A stretch of DNA of 8,499 nucleotides from an uncultured Spirochaetaceae bacterium (GCA_946414625.1 CAMKPI010000062.1:1-8499), one strand, 5' to 3'. Shown: positions 1-6,603, counted from the stretch's first letter. Numbers and translations are program-made. The notes: generated by a model not told the origin, from the letters alone.

Positions 1-283
1 AGCAGCGTGTAATACCGCTCCCTTCCCCGGGTTCAAGGCACCATCAATCTGGGCTCCATTTTCGGCAGAGCCGTCCTCGACCGCCGCACGCCCCCCCCAG
101 GACTCATGATACCACATAAACATCTCCACCGTATCACGGCACAGCAACGTGTAATTCCGCTCCCTTCCCCGGGCCGGGTTCAAGACGCCATCAGTCGGGG
201 CCCCGTTTTCGGCAGAGCGTCCCCATCCGCCGAATGCCCACCCGGACTCATGATACCACATAAACCCTGCGCGGTCATCCGCA
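1..283. repeat. Two imperfect ~142-base direct repeats, left copy cut by the window edge
   Basis: Copy 1 spans about 1-142 and copy 2 about 143-283. Shared blocks include a CGCTCCCTTCCCCGGG block (16-31 and 158-173), TTTTCGGCAGAG, and GGACTCATGATACCACATAAA (starting at 100 and 244). The copies differ by substitutions, by a 5-base insertion in copy 2 just after the CCCCGGG block, and by small deletions near a run of eight C (91-98). On the minus strand one frame stays open from 420 to base 1 and reads FMWYHES in both copies. The 5-base indel throws the two copies out of register in their last third, so a conserved coding function is unlikely. I read this as a decayed non-coding or formerly coding repeat. 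More copies may lie to the left. Confidence 0.75.
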
Positions 284-311
284 TTTGCATTGTTTTCTGC
301 CGCCGCGGCGA

Positions 312-391
312 CGCGGCGGCAGATTCCCACGGTGGCACGGCACCGGAATCCCGCGGCGGCAGATTCCCACGGCGACACGGCACCGGAATCC
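312..391. repeat. Tandem 40-base repeat, two copies, each able to form a hairpin
   Basis: Units at 312-351 and 352-391 are identical except for two bases (GGTGGCACGG against GGCGACACGG). Each begins CGCGGCGGCAGATTCC and ends GGAATCC. Within a unit GATTCC pairs with GGAATC, and in the first unit GGTG also pairs with CACC, so each copy can fold into a stem-loop. A decayed third start (CTCAGTGGCAGAG, 392-404) follows. The 40-base unit is not a multiple of three, which argues against a repeated peptide. The arrangement recalls small intergenic palindromic elements, but I cannot name a family. Confidence 0.75.
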
Positions 392-522
392 CTCAGTGGC
401 AGAGTTGTGTATCCGTTTCCTCTTTACAAAAGCACAAACGCTTTCAAACTCGTCCACAACTACAAGATGCTTGACGGAAGACTATTACAGAACTTTTCTG
501 TGCCAACGACGGCTGGCCCTAT
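392..522. other. Gene-free stretch downstream of the glycosyltransferase
   Basis: With the repeats at 1-391 this completes the 522 bases left of the glycosyltransferase stop codon. No ORF here shows a recognisable protein. No hairpin followed by a T-run was found just after the stop on the minus strand, so how this transcript ends is not visible. Confidence 0.5.
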
Positions 523-2601
523 TCAATCCGCTATTATTCTATATACTATTCTACGTATCTTGTTTAATATTTTACGCGCAAGCCTCCAGAACGGCCTAAG
601 TACAGCCAGACCAAGTTTTATCACTTTTTTTAATATTTTTTTTATCAAAACCAAAAATCTGTTTCGTCTGCGTTCGGGGGTCGCTTCCGGTTCATTTACA
701 ATGGGCGTTTCCGTTTCATTTCCCCCGGTCGATTCAGGTGCGTCGTTCAGAGACGCATCAACTTGAACAGCTTGAACAGCCTCACCGCCCTCCTTTGGCT
801 GCATCATCCTGAACAGAATCTCCTCATAAAACGGAGTCAACCTCGCATATTTCCAAAAATGTTTAGCCATCGGCAAATCAGGAGACTTCCACGGCTTGTA
901 AATCGAGCAATAATGCAATATGGACGGATTACTGTACGCCTCCGTATAGTCAACATAAATTTTTGCAGGAAGAACTTCTATCAGATCTTTATTTTGGATT
1001 GGCAGCTGCCATTCAATATTCCACTTCATCGGCAAAAACTTGACCCGGTTTTCGTACAGTGAATTAAGAATATCCTGATCTACATATATAGGGGTTTTTA
1101 CCTCAATCAGTCTTTCAATACATCTGGCATCAAAGTTCTCTTCCCTCAACTTATTTAAATCAAGCAGCAATATTCCTGACTGGAAATAATTATTGGGATT
1201 CTTCATCCTGAGCTTCTCTATATAGAAGTTATATCGGATCTGATAGTCCGGCACTACCGGTTGTATGCTGCGGATAACTTCCGTATCTCTTACTGCTCCC
1301 AACGCAAATGGTCCCAAATCCTCATTGTATAATTCGGCAATATCGGACAACACAACAATGTCACAATCCAAATAAACAGCCCTGCTGAAATTCTTCAGAA
1401 TCCTTGGAATAAAAAACCTGTAATATGAGGAAATACTAAAATGCCCATCAATGTAAAAAATTGATTTGTCAAGATCCTTCACGTACGGAGTGATATCAAC
1501 AATTTGAATTTTTATATTTTTTGCACCCGCGGGTATAAGATCGAATAAAGCCTCTTTATTTTTTTCCTCAATATGGTCGTCCAAGATAATTATATCATAA
1601 TTAGTCTCGGGCGAACTGTTGCATATAAGCGATTTAAGCGCAACTGAAAGATACGGAGCATAATTGTTGTCGGATGAAAAAACGACAGTGACGCTGTTAT
1701 TCTCAAAAGAAGGATAAGGTTCCCGGGGAATATCCGTATATTCTTCAAAAATAGAATATTTTTCCTTAATGGAAACGCTTCCCCTCTTTTTCAACTGAGT
1801 TATAAAGATTCCTGTTATTCTCTCAGCCAAATATGCATAAAATCTCTGTTTAAGAATGCTCCTATCTGAAATATCGATTTTATCCTCTATTTCGCGGGAA
1901 ATCCCAAAAAGGAATTTACAATATTCATCAAATACATCCCACCTCATCACAAACATATTCCACAAATAGAAGCTGCGTGAGTATATGTATTCTTTTGCAC
2001 TCTCGCTATATTCAGGGAATTTTTCATCTATAACGCTCAAAACCAATTCAAGATCACTTAAAACATGGGCCCTGTCAGCCCTGGCATACTGCTCAAACAC
2101 GGTAATATCAGGTTCCCAGGGTTTCGGCACCAACACATCTGCTTCAGATACCGCATTGACAATCTGCTCCTCTGAAAACAACTCTGACATGTCGCCGTCA
2201 CTCAAACAATGAATTTTGTATGCGCTTTCCGGCGCAATCCACGGAGTATTTTCGTATCTGCTCAGTTTGGAATCATCAAAAATAAATTGCCTTCTATAAT
2301 GCATAAAACCGATGTAAAGAGGATTATCCAAAGCTTCACGGTTTTTCCAAGCCCAATATATGCTTGTAACCTCATTATAAGACCTGTTCTTTCCAGAAAT
2401 ATTATCCCCTGTATCATCACCGATCATATTATTCTGCAGCCAGCTGCAAGCCTTTTCGTCTGAGAATCCATCCTTTGTCGGTTTTTGTGCGACAGAGCGG
2501 CCTGCATGAATAGGCGTTAGGATTTTATTTTTCAATAGTACAGATGGCTTATGATATGAAACCAGTATCTTTATATCTTTTTCCGATATTTTATCACTCA
2601 T
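523..2601 (-). CDS. Two-domain glycosyltransferase: DUF4422 followed by a GT8 domain
   Basis: Predicted 692-residue cytoplasmic or membrane-associated enzyme that adds sugars to a surface glycan. Residues about 10-270 match DUF4422: KILVSYHKP at the start, then GDDTGDNISGKNRSYNEVT and YWAWKN, then YIGFMHYRRQF. Residues about 303-595 are a GT8 domain: VTVVFSSDNNYAPYLSVAL for nucleotide-sugar binding, the metal-binding DxD as D412-C-D414 in AVYLDCD, FQSGILLLDL (473-482), VDQDILN, and the late HYCSIYKPW (563-571). Residues 600-645 are a low-complexity acidic linker. Residues 646-692 are rich in Lys, Arg and hydrophobics and look like an amphipathic membrane-binding tail. I chose the ATG at 2601 because a GGGGGA lies nine bases upstream and the DUF4422 domain starts eight residues in. 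The frame stays open up to a TTG at 2775, giving 750 residues. GT8 includes glucosyl-, galactosyl- and xylosyltransferases, and the UXS gene upstream hints at UDP-xylose, but the donor is unproven. Confidence 0.88.
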   Translation of the reverse strand: MSDKISEKDIKILVSYHKPSVLLKNKILTPIHAGRSVAQKPTKDGFSDEKACSWLQNNMIGDDTGDNISGKNRSYNEVTSIYWAWKNREALDNPLYIGFMHYRRQFIFDDSKLSRYENTPWIAPESAYKIHCLSDGDMSELFSEEQIVNAVSEADVLVPKPWEPDITVFEQYARADRAHVLSDLELVLSVIDEKFPEYSESAKEYIYSRSFYLWNMFVMRWDVFDEYCKFLFGISREIEDKIDISDRSILKQRFYAYLAERITGIFITQLKKRGSVSIKEKYSIFEEYTDIPREPYPSFENNSVTVVFSSDNNYAPYLSVALKSLICNSSPETNYDIIILDDHIEEKNKEALFDLIPAGAKNIKIQIVDITPYVKDLDKSIFYIDGHFSISSYYRFFIPRILKNFSRAVYLDCDIVVLSDIAELYNEDLGPFALGAVRDTEVIRSIQPVVPDYQIRYNFYIEKLRMKNPNNYFQSGILLLDLNKLREENFDARCIERLIEVKTPIYVDQDILNSLYENRVKFLPMKWNIEWQLPIQNKDLIEVLPAKIYVDYTEAYSNPSILHYCSIYKPWKSPDLPMAKHFWKYARLTPFYEEILFRMMQPKEGGEAVQAVQVDASLNDAPESTGGNETETPIVNEPEATPERRRNRFLVLIKKILKKVIKLGLAVLRPFWRLARKILNKIRRIVYRIIAD

Positions 2602-2788
2602 ATATTTCATTCCCCCGCTTTTCAAGCTGTGAAGCAGTCCCGCATCCACCGCATATTTATCTACTATGCTGTCCGAAACATATTTTCCCAAAAAAACGCT
2701 TACATTCTGTTTTAATTCGCCTTTTTTGACGCCAACCGCTCCGCCGGCACAACGCCTGACATCCACACCCGACAATAAGGTTTTTCAC
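2602..2788 (-). pseudogene. glf: Likely 5' remnant of glf (UDP-galactopyranose mutase)
   Basis: A GTG at 2788-2786 overlaps the TGA that ends the galE remnant (GTGA), a typical coupled-operon junction. It reads MKNLIVGCG, the start of an FAD-binding Rossmann motif. Restoring one T (GGATGTCAGGC to GGATTGTCAGGC, near 2759-2762) continues it as LSGVVPAERLASKKAN, as expected for the N-terminus of Glf, which converts UDP-galactopyranose to UDP-galactofuranose. A stop (TAA) follows and the rest of the gene (normally about 370 codons) is missing. Between about 2700 and 2602 the frame shared with the glycosyltransferase reads NVSVFLGKYVSDSIVDKYAV and so on. That looks coding-like, but I do not recognise it. 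The assignment rests on about 22 residues plus the neighbouring galE. Confidence 0.55.
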
Positions 2789-3316
2789 TTTGCGCAGCAG
2801 TATCTCCTGTTTAATTCCCAGTTCAACGCAGTTTGAATGATGTCTTTAATATCGGTATATTTTGGCTGCCAGCCTAAAAGCTCTTTTGCTTTTATGTTAT
2901 CCGCAAACAGCCTGGCATGGTCCCCGGCGCGTCGCGAAACATATTTTACAGGACATTTTTCCGGATACCGCCTCTGCAGCTGCGATAATTTCCTTAACTG
3001 ATGTTCCGATCCCGATACCAAGATTTATACAACCGTTACAGGTGAGAATGAACTCGCGGGTCACACGAGTATGGATCCCGGTACCAAGATTTATACAACC
3101 GTTACAGGTGACGGTTTTTTCAAGCGCCAAACGATGTGCCAAAGCCAGATCTTCAACATGAATATAGCCCCGGATACACGTCCCATCCGGCGTGTCATAA
3201 TCTGTCCCGAAAACTTTAATATCCTCTCTTTCCCCGTTGATTGTCTTCAAAACCAGAGAAATCAGGTGAGTTTCCAGATTATGGCTTTCCCCGATTTTTC
3301 CATCATGGGAGCAGCC
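2785..3316 (-). pseudogene. galE: Decayed galE remnant (UDP-glucose 4-epimerase, C-terminal half)
   Basis: GalE interconverts UDP-glucose and UDP-galactose. The readable part starts at DGKIGESHNLETH (about 3304), runs through GEREDIKVFGTDYDTPDGTC, IHVEDLALAH and GCINLG, and ends with RRAGDHARLFADN, KELLGW and a final NRRYCCAK. Three lesions are visible. The N-terminal ~55%, with the NAD-binding GxxGxxG and the catalytic YxxxK, is absent. A 66-base in-frame duplication (38-base repeats at 3008-3045 and 3074-3111) inserts 22 residues at the GCINLGTGIG segment. A one-base gain in the T5 run at 2956-2960 shifts the frame between VSGK and CPVKYV. The usually conserved RDYIHV also reads RGYIHV. No active epimerase could be made. 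It lies directly after the UXS gene on the same strand, and its stop overlaps the glf-like start. Confidence 0.88.
3008..3111. repeat. 38-base direct repeat, two copies 66 bases apart, inside the galE remnant
   Basis: Copies at 3008-3045 and 3074-3111 differ at one base (A at 3015, G at 3081). Both run from GATCCCG(A/G)TACCAAGAT to CCGTTACAGGTGA. The 28 bases between them contain a short inverted repeat (ACTCG and CGAGT). The 66-base period equals 22 codons, so the duplication keeps the galE frame. It looks like a local duplication, not a mobile element or CRISPR array. Confidence 0.9.
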
Positions 3317-3374
3317 CTTACCCGCAATCCGGCAAGTGCTGCTCCAACCATTCCCTCTGTTTATCTTATATTTT

Positions 3375-3404
3375 CTTTCAAGCCTGATTCTTTCAAGCCC
3401 GATT
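3375..3404. repeat. 15-base tandem duplication across the UXS stop codon
   Basis: CTTTCAAGCCTGATT (3375-3389) is followed at once by CTTTCAAGCCCGATT (3390-3404), 14 of 15 bases identical. The right copy contains the last codons and the TGA of the UDP-glucuronate decarboxylase gene, so the gene end was copied just beyond itself. This marks the junction with the galE remnant as rearranged. Confidence 0.75.
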
Positions 3405-4343
3405 GATGCGCTTTCTGAAATACTCTATTGTTCTGTCGAGTCCTTCAGACAGCTTTATTTTCGGCTCCCAACCCAGTTTTTCCTTGGCTAAAGATATGTC
3501 CGGTCTTCTCTGTGTCGGATCATCCGACGGAAGACTCTTGTAAACAATTTTTGAAGTTCCGCCGATTTTATTGACAACCATCTCTGCTAGTTCATTGATG
3601 GTAAATTCTCCGGGATTGCCAATGTTGACAGGACCTGTAAATCCTTTCTCCGAATTCATCATGCGAATAAGCACTTCTATCAAATCATCAACATAGCAGA
3701 ATGAACGCGTCTGGTTCCCGTCTCCGTAAATTGTAATGTCCTGTCCGGATAAGGCTTGACAAATAAGATTTGAAACAACCCTGCCATCATGCGGATCCAT
3801 TTTCGGACCGTATGTATTGAATATACGCACGACCTTTATATCAACGCCCTCATATCTTTGGTAGTCAAAGAATAAGCTCTCAGCACAACGCTTTCCCTCG
3901 TCATAACAGGATCTGATTCCAATCGGGTTCACATTGCCCCGATAACTTTCAGTCTGCGGATGCACAAGCGGTTCTCCGTACACCTCGGAGGTTGAAGTCT
4001 GCAAAATTGTCGCATTCTGCGATTTTGCCAATTCCAACATGTTGATCGCGCCCAAAACGCATGTTTTTGTTGTTTGTATAGAATAACGTCCTTGATAAGC
4101 CGGAGGAGAAGCCGGACAAGCCATATTGTAAATTTGATCAATCTCCGCATCCAAGGTCAGAGGTTCACAAATATCATGCTCGATAAAACGAAAATTCGGG
4201 TGCTTTATTATTTTCTGAACATTTTCCAGACGTCCGGTGTAATTATTATCAACGCAGATAACATTATTGCCGTCATTTGTTAAGCGTTCACACAAATTGG
4301 AACCCAGGAAACCTGCTCCCCCGGTTACTAATATTGTTTTCAC
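3393..4343 (-). CDS. UDP-glucuronate decarboxylase (UDP-xylose synthase), extended SDR family
   Basis: A complete 316-residue enzyme, normal in length for bacterial UXS. It uses NAD+ to oxidise and decarboxylate UDP-glucuronate, giving UDP-xylose (EC 4.1.1.35), in the cytoplasm. The N-terminal Rossmann fold has [11 protein letters not shown] (GxxGxxG at 8-14) and the acidic D32 that binds the NAD ribose. The active site shows TSTSEVYG (116-123) and the UXS-type SCYDEGKR with Y147 and K151. [35 protein letters not shown] and PTQRRPDI are hallmarks of UXS and related decarboxylases, not of dTDP-glucose dehydratases. The start is a GTG at 4343 with AGGGG seven bases upstream; no ATG fits better. 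The gene lies downstream of the tRNA-Pro terminator and opens the lower-GC glycan cluster. No convincing promoter was found in the 97 bases before it. A dTDP-glucose 4,6-dehydratase is possible but less likely. Confidence 0.93.
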   Translation of the reverse strand: MKTILVTGGAGFLGSNLCERLTNDGNNVICVDNNYTGRLENVQKIIKHPNFRFIEHDICEPLTLDAEIDQIYNMACPASPPAYQGRYSIQTTKTCVLGAINMLELAKSQNATILQTSTSEVYGEPLVHPQTESYRGNVNPIGIRSCYDEGKRCAESLFFDYQRYEGVDIKVVRIFNTYGPKMDPHDGRVVSNLICQALSGQDITIYGDGNQTRSFCYVDDLIEVLIRMMNSEKGFTGPVNIGNPGEFTINELAEMVVNKIGGTSKIVYKSLPSDDPTQRRPDISLAKEKLGWEPKIKLSEGLDRTIEYFRKRINRA

Positions 4344-4440
4344 AAAATATCCCCTAGCAGCTTGCAGAGCAAAAAATCACCGCTTGAAACGTCTTATCGA
4401 CCGAACCTATTGTCTTTAAGTCTCCGTACCTGCCATCCAC

Positions 4441-4488
4441 AAAAAACAAAGCCCTCATATAGTGGGATCTGCTCCGTTCTATGAGGGC
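4441..4488 (-). terminator. Intrinsic terminator of tRNA-Pro
   Basis: On the minus strand GCCCTCAT (4488-4481) pairs with ATGAGGGC (4458-4451), and the stem can be extended by TAG with CTA. TTTGTTTTTT (4450-4441) follows directly. It starts 16 bases after the tRNA 3' end and separates the tRNA from the glycan cluster. Confidence 0.85.
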
Positions 4489-4503
4489 CATTCAAGACAA
4501 AAA

Positions 4504-4576
4504 TCGGCCAGAGTGGATTCGAACCACCGACCCCTTGGTCCCGAACCAAGTGCGCTAGCCACTGCGCTACTGGCCG
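4504..4576 (-). tRNA. tRNA-Pro, anticodon CGG
   Basis: A 73-base cloverleaf. The acceptor stem CGGCCAG pairs with CTGGCCG and is followed by discriminator A. The anticodon arm CTTGG-TTCGGGA-CCAAG gives anticodon CGG, which reads CCG (Pro). The T arm is GGTGG-TTCGAAT-CCACT with one G-U pair. No CCA is encoded after the discriminator (the next bases read TTTTG), so it must be added afterwards. It has its own promoter and terminator, making a single-gene transcription unit. Confidence 0.96.
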
Positions 4577-4588
4577 AATTGCTCGTAT

Positions 4589-4617
4589 ATTTTAGTAATT
4601 CACCCTGTTCGTGTCAA
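4589..4617 (-). promoter_or_regulatory. Sigma-70 type promoter for tRNA-Pro
   Basis: On the minus strand -35 TTGACA (4617-4612), a 17-base spacer and -10 TAAAAT (4594-4589) give a near-perfect consensus. The mature tRNA begins 12 bases after the -10, so the 5' leader is only a few bases long. Confidence 0.9.
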
Positions 4618-4850
4618 CCGTGGGGCATAATATTTGCGCGTTGCGGGAAAAACCGAATAACAAATCTTCCGGCAAAGTCCTGCTAAGACATCCCACCTCT
4701 CCAGACGCCCCAGACGGATGGAGGGGGACCTGCCAATTTCTTCTGTCCGGCATCATCTCCATCTCCGGACCGCCCCGGACGAATGAAGAAGGATCCACGA
4801 ATCAAAGCGTGCGAACGGAGAAACGCGAAAAGCCGCTTGAAAACTCGCTC
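4618..4850. other. Gene-free spacer between the ygeX terminator and the tRNA promoter
   Basis: The stretch from the tRNA 5' end to the ygeX stop (4577-4951) holds only the tRNA promoter and the ygeX terminator. Short frames open on both strands, but none has a recognisable domain or a good ribosome binding site. I see no RNA gene here. Confidence 0.55.
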
Positions 4851-4895
4851 AAAAAACAAAGCGCTGCGTGAACCGGGGACGGGTCACGCAGCGCT
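4851..4895 (-). terminator. Strong intrinsic terminator after ygeX
   Basis: On the minus strand a perfect 12-base stem, AGCGCTGCGTGA (4895-4884) with TCACGCAGCGCT (4871-4860), is followed by TTGTTTTTT. It lies 56 bases past the ygeX stop. Its T-tail matches that of the tRNA-Pro terminator. Confidence 0.92.
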
Positions 4896-4951
4896 CCGCA
4901 TTTATTTCCGCTCTTTCCGTGCGCGAGTCTTCCGTCGCCCGGAAGAAGGAA

Positions 4952-6199
4952 TCACCTGATATCCATGTCGGAGAATTTCCGGGGCACAGGATCCGAACCG
5001 TCCCAGATGATCCGGTGGAACTGAATCGGGTCAGTGTTGCCTTCGGTGTTGATCATGAACACGTTGCTGTCCTCGTTCAAATCCAGGGCTTTTTTCAGCT
5101 CGGAATCACATGTGCCGTTCTTTATCGAGTGCACCAGTGTGAAAAGCGCTCCGAGAGGCACCGCTCCGGACTCTCCGGAGATAACGAACGGGTCTCCCTT
5201 GAGCGGACAGGAGAGAATCCTCATTCCGCGCGCCGCCACATAGTCCGGCATGGTGAGGAATATGTCGGCGTTGGCGTTCAGGATGTCGAACGCCACGGGG
5301 CTCGGATCCCCGCAGGCAAGACCTGCCATGATCGTGTCGAGACTTCCCTTCACGCTGTGGCAGCGCCCATCACCCGCTTTGATGCTCTCGTATACGCAGG
5401 GAGCCTTGTCCGGTTCAACGATAATGAATTTCGGCGGATCGTTCGGGAAAAGCGCGCTGTAGAAGCCCACCGTAGCGGCGGCGAGGGCTCCGACTCCCGC
5501 CTGCACAAACACATGCGTCGGCTTTGCCACGCCCACTCCCGCAAGCTGCTCCTGGGCTTCCAGCATGATTGTCATATAGCCCTGCATGATCCATGTGGGA
5601 ATTTCCGTATAGCCGTCCCAGGACGTGTCGGAGACAACTTCCCAGCCGTTCTCCTCGGCGTCCTTCACCGCGCGGCGGCATGCGTCGTCGTAGTTGCCGG
5701 GATTCACCGTCACGGACGCTCCGTAGCGCTTGATCGCATCGATTCTGGGCTGGCTTGTCTCGCTGTGGACATAGATCTTGCACAGATAGCCCAGTTGCTG
5801 GCACACCCAGGCAAGACCCCGCCCGTGGTTGCCGTCCGTCGCGGAGCAGACCACAAAGTTCCCAAGCCTTCGCCGGCACTCTCCGCTGCGAAGATAATCC
5901 CAGGAGAGGTTCTTCTCGCCGAGCTTCTTCTCGATCAGATTCTTGACCGCAAACGAGCCGCCCATCACCTTAAAGCTATTCAGGACAAGCCTGCGGGCCT
6001 CGTCCTTGATGTATATTCCGGACACACCGAGCATGTTTGACAGCTCCGGCATGCTGCGCAGCGGAGTGATTCCGTAGCCGGGAATCTGCCTGTGAAACTT
6101 CCTCGCCTCTCGCGCCCTCTCCATCGGGAACATCTCTTTTGCTCCCGAGCGGTCTTTAGACCCGTTATGAATGATGTACTTGTAATCGTTCTGTACCAT
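4952..6199 (-). CDS. ygeX: Diaminopropionate ammonia-lyase (PLP fold type II)
   Basis: A complete 415-residue cytoplasmic enzyme. It breaks 2,3-diaminopropionate down to pyruvate and two ammonia (EC 4.3.1.15), so it serves amino-acid breakdown or detoxification. The PLP lysine is K77 in LNSFKVMGGSFA. The second catalytic residue known in the family, an Asp, is D122 in SATDGNHGRGLAW. QAGVGALA (233-240) and SGESGAVPLG (341-350) form the usual phosphate-binding and PLP-contact loops. The length is close to the ~400 residues of E. coli YgeX. The ATG at 6199 has GAGGA upstream on the minus strand (GAAGAGGAACTATG). The gene stands alone, with a terminator behind it and about 400 bases free in front. 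None of the partners seen in other bacteria (for example carbamoyltransferase- or peptidase-like genes) is present. A broader serine/threonine dehydratase relative is less likely. Confidence 0.95.
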   Translation of the reverse strand: MVQNDYKYIIHNGSKDRSGAKEMFPMERAREARKFHRQIPGYGITPLRSMPELSNMLGVSGIYIKDEARRLVLNSFKVMGGSFAVKNLIEKKLGEKNLSWDYLRSGECRRRLGNFVVCSATDGNHGRGLAWVCQQLGYLCKIYVHSETSQPRIDAIKRYGASVTVNPGNYDDACRRAVKDAEENGWEVVSDTSWDGYTEIPTWIMQGYMTIMLEAQEQLAGVGVAKPTHVFVQAGVGALAAATVGFYSALFPNDPPKFIIVEPDKAPCVYESIKAGDGRCHSVKGSLDTIMAGLACGDPSPVAFDILNANADIFLTMPDYVAARGMRILSCPLKGDPFVISGESGAVPLGALFTLVHSIKNGTCDSELKKALDLNEDSNVFMINTEGNTDPIQFHRIIWDGSDPVPRKFSDMDIR

Positions 6200-6389
6200 A
6201 GTTCCTCTTCGCCGAGCAGTTTAACCCGGCAGCGTCTTTTGCCTTCCGGCTCATATTCCGTATCTTTTTTTGCGCAGTGCAAGGGAACACGTCTGAAGCA
6301 TTTCGCGACTTCTCCCGCACATGACGGAAAGCCCCGGAAAAACCGACCGTCCGGACAGTTTTCCGCTTCCGTCCCGCGCCACGCGATAC

Positions 6390-6418
6390 AACATACACCC
6401 GAAACAGAAACTTGTAAA
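6390..6418 (-). promoter_or_regulatory. Candidate ygeX promoter
   Basis: On the minus strand TTTACA (6418-6413), a 17-base spacer and TATGTT (6395-6390) make a plausible sigma-70 site. It would leave an untranslated leader of roughly 180 bases before the ygeX ATG, which is long and so weakens the case. Confidence 0.35.
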
Positions 6419-6536
6419 TAGCCTCGCATAGAAATTAAAGAATATCTCAAATTTTTTCCGACAATTTTGCGGATTCAGTAAATTTTCCGCACGAAACATT
6501 GGGGATAGCTCAACTTCACGCAGCCAAAACAAGAAC

Positions 6537-6594
6537 AAAAAAATGCCGAATTTTTCCCAATCGCGCAAAACCCGCAATGTTCTCTGTAATTCGG
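6537..6594 (-). terminator. Possible weak terminator after the delta' gene
   Basis: On the minus strand CCGAAT (6594-6589) can pair with ATTCGG (6551-6546), followed within two bases by seven T (6543-6537). The loop is 37 bases and contains a small GCG/CGC pairing. The position, about 10 bases after the stop codon, is right, but the short stem and large loop make this tentative. Confidence 0.3.
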
Positions 6595-6603
6595 TCCGCT
6601 ATA

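Larger units (their letters stand above)
6200..6603. other. Gene-free region between ygeX and the delta' gene
   Basis: About 400 bases without a supportable gene. Several short frames cross it on the minus strand (for example 6251-6577, 108 codons), but their composition is low-complexity and rich in Phe, Arg and Cys, with no recognisable domain. The region holds a weak terminator-like fold after the delta' stop and a candidate ygeX promoter. The ~180 bases between that promoter and the ygeX ATG could form a structured leader, but no riboswitch family was recognised. Confidence 0.55.

Noticed and set aside
91..98. Run of eight C as a phase-variation tract
   Set aside because: It sits in a degenerate repeat with no convincing gene whose frame it could switch.
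3008..3111. Two 38-base repeats with a 28-base spacer, resembling a minimal CRISPR array
   Set aside because: The repeats encode a conserved GalE segment, there are only two, and no cas gene is near. It is a duplication inside a pseudogene.
4344..4440. Promoter for the UXS gene (TTAAAG, 17-base spacer, TAAGAC)
   Set aside because: The -10 matches the consensus at only three of six bases, too weak to report as a feature.
4868..6040. A 390-codon open frame on the plus strand
   Set aside because: It lies entirely opposite ygeX, has no family motif, and follows from the high GC of that gene.
6251..6577. A 108-codon minus-strand frame between delta' and ygeX
   Set aside because: No recognisable domain, low-complexity AT-rich start, and it overlaps the likely promoter region; probably chance.
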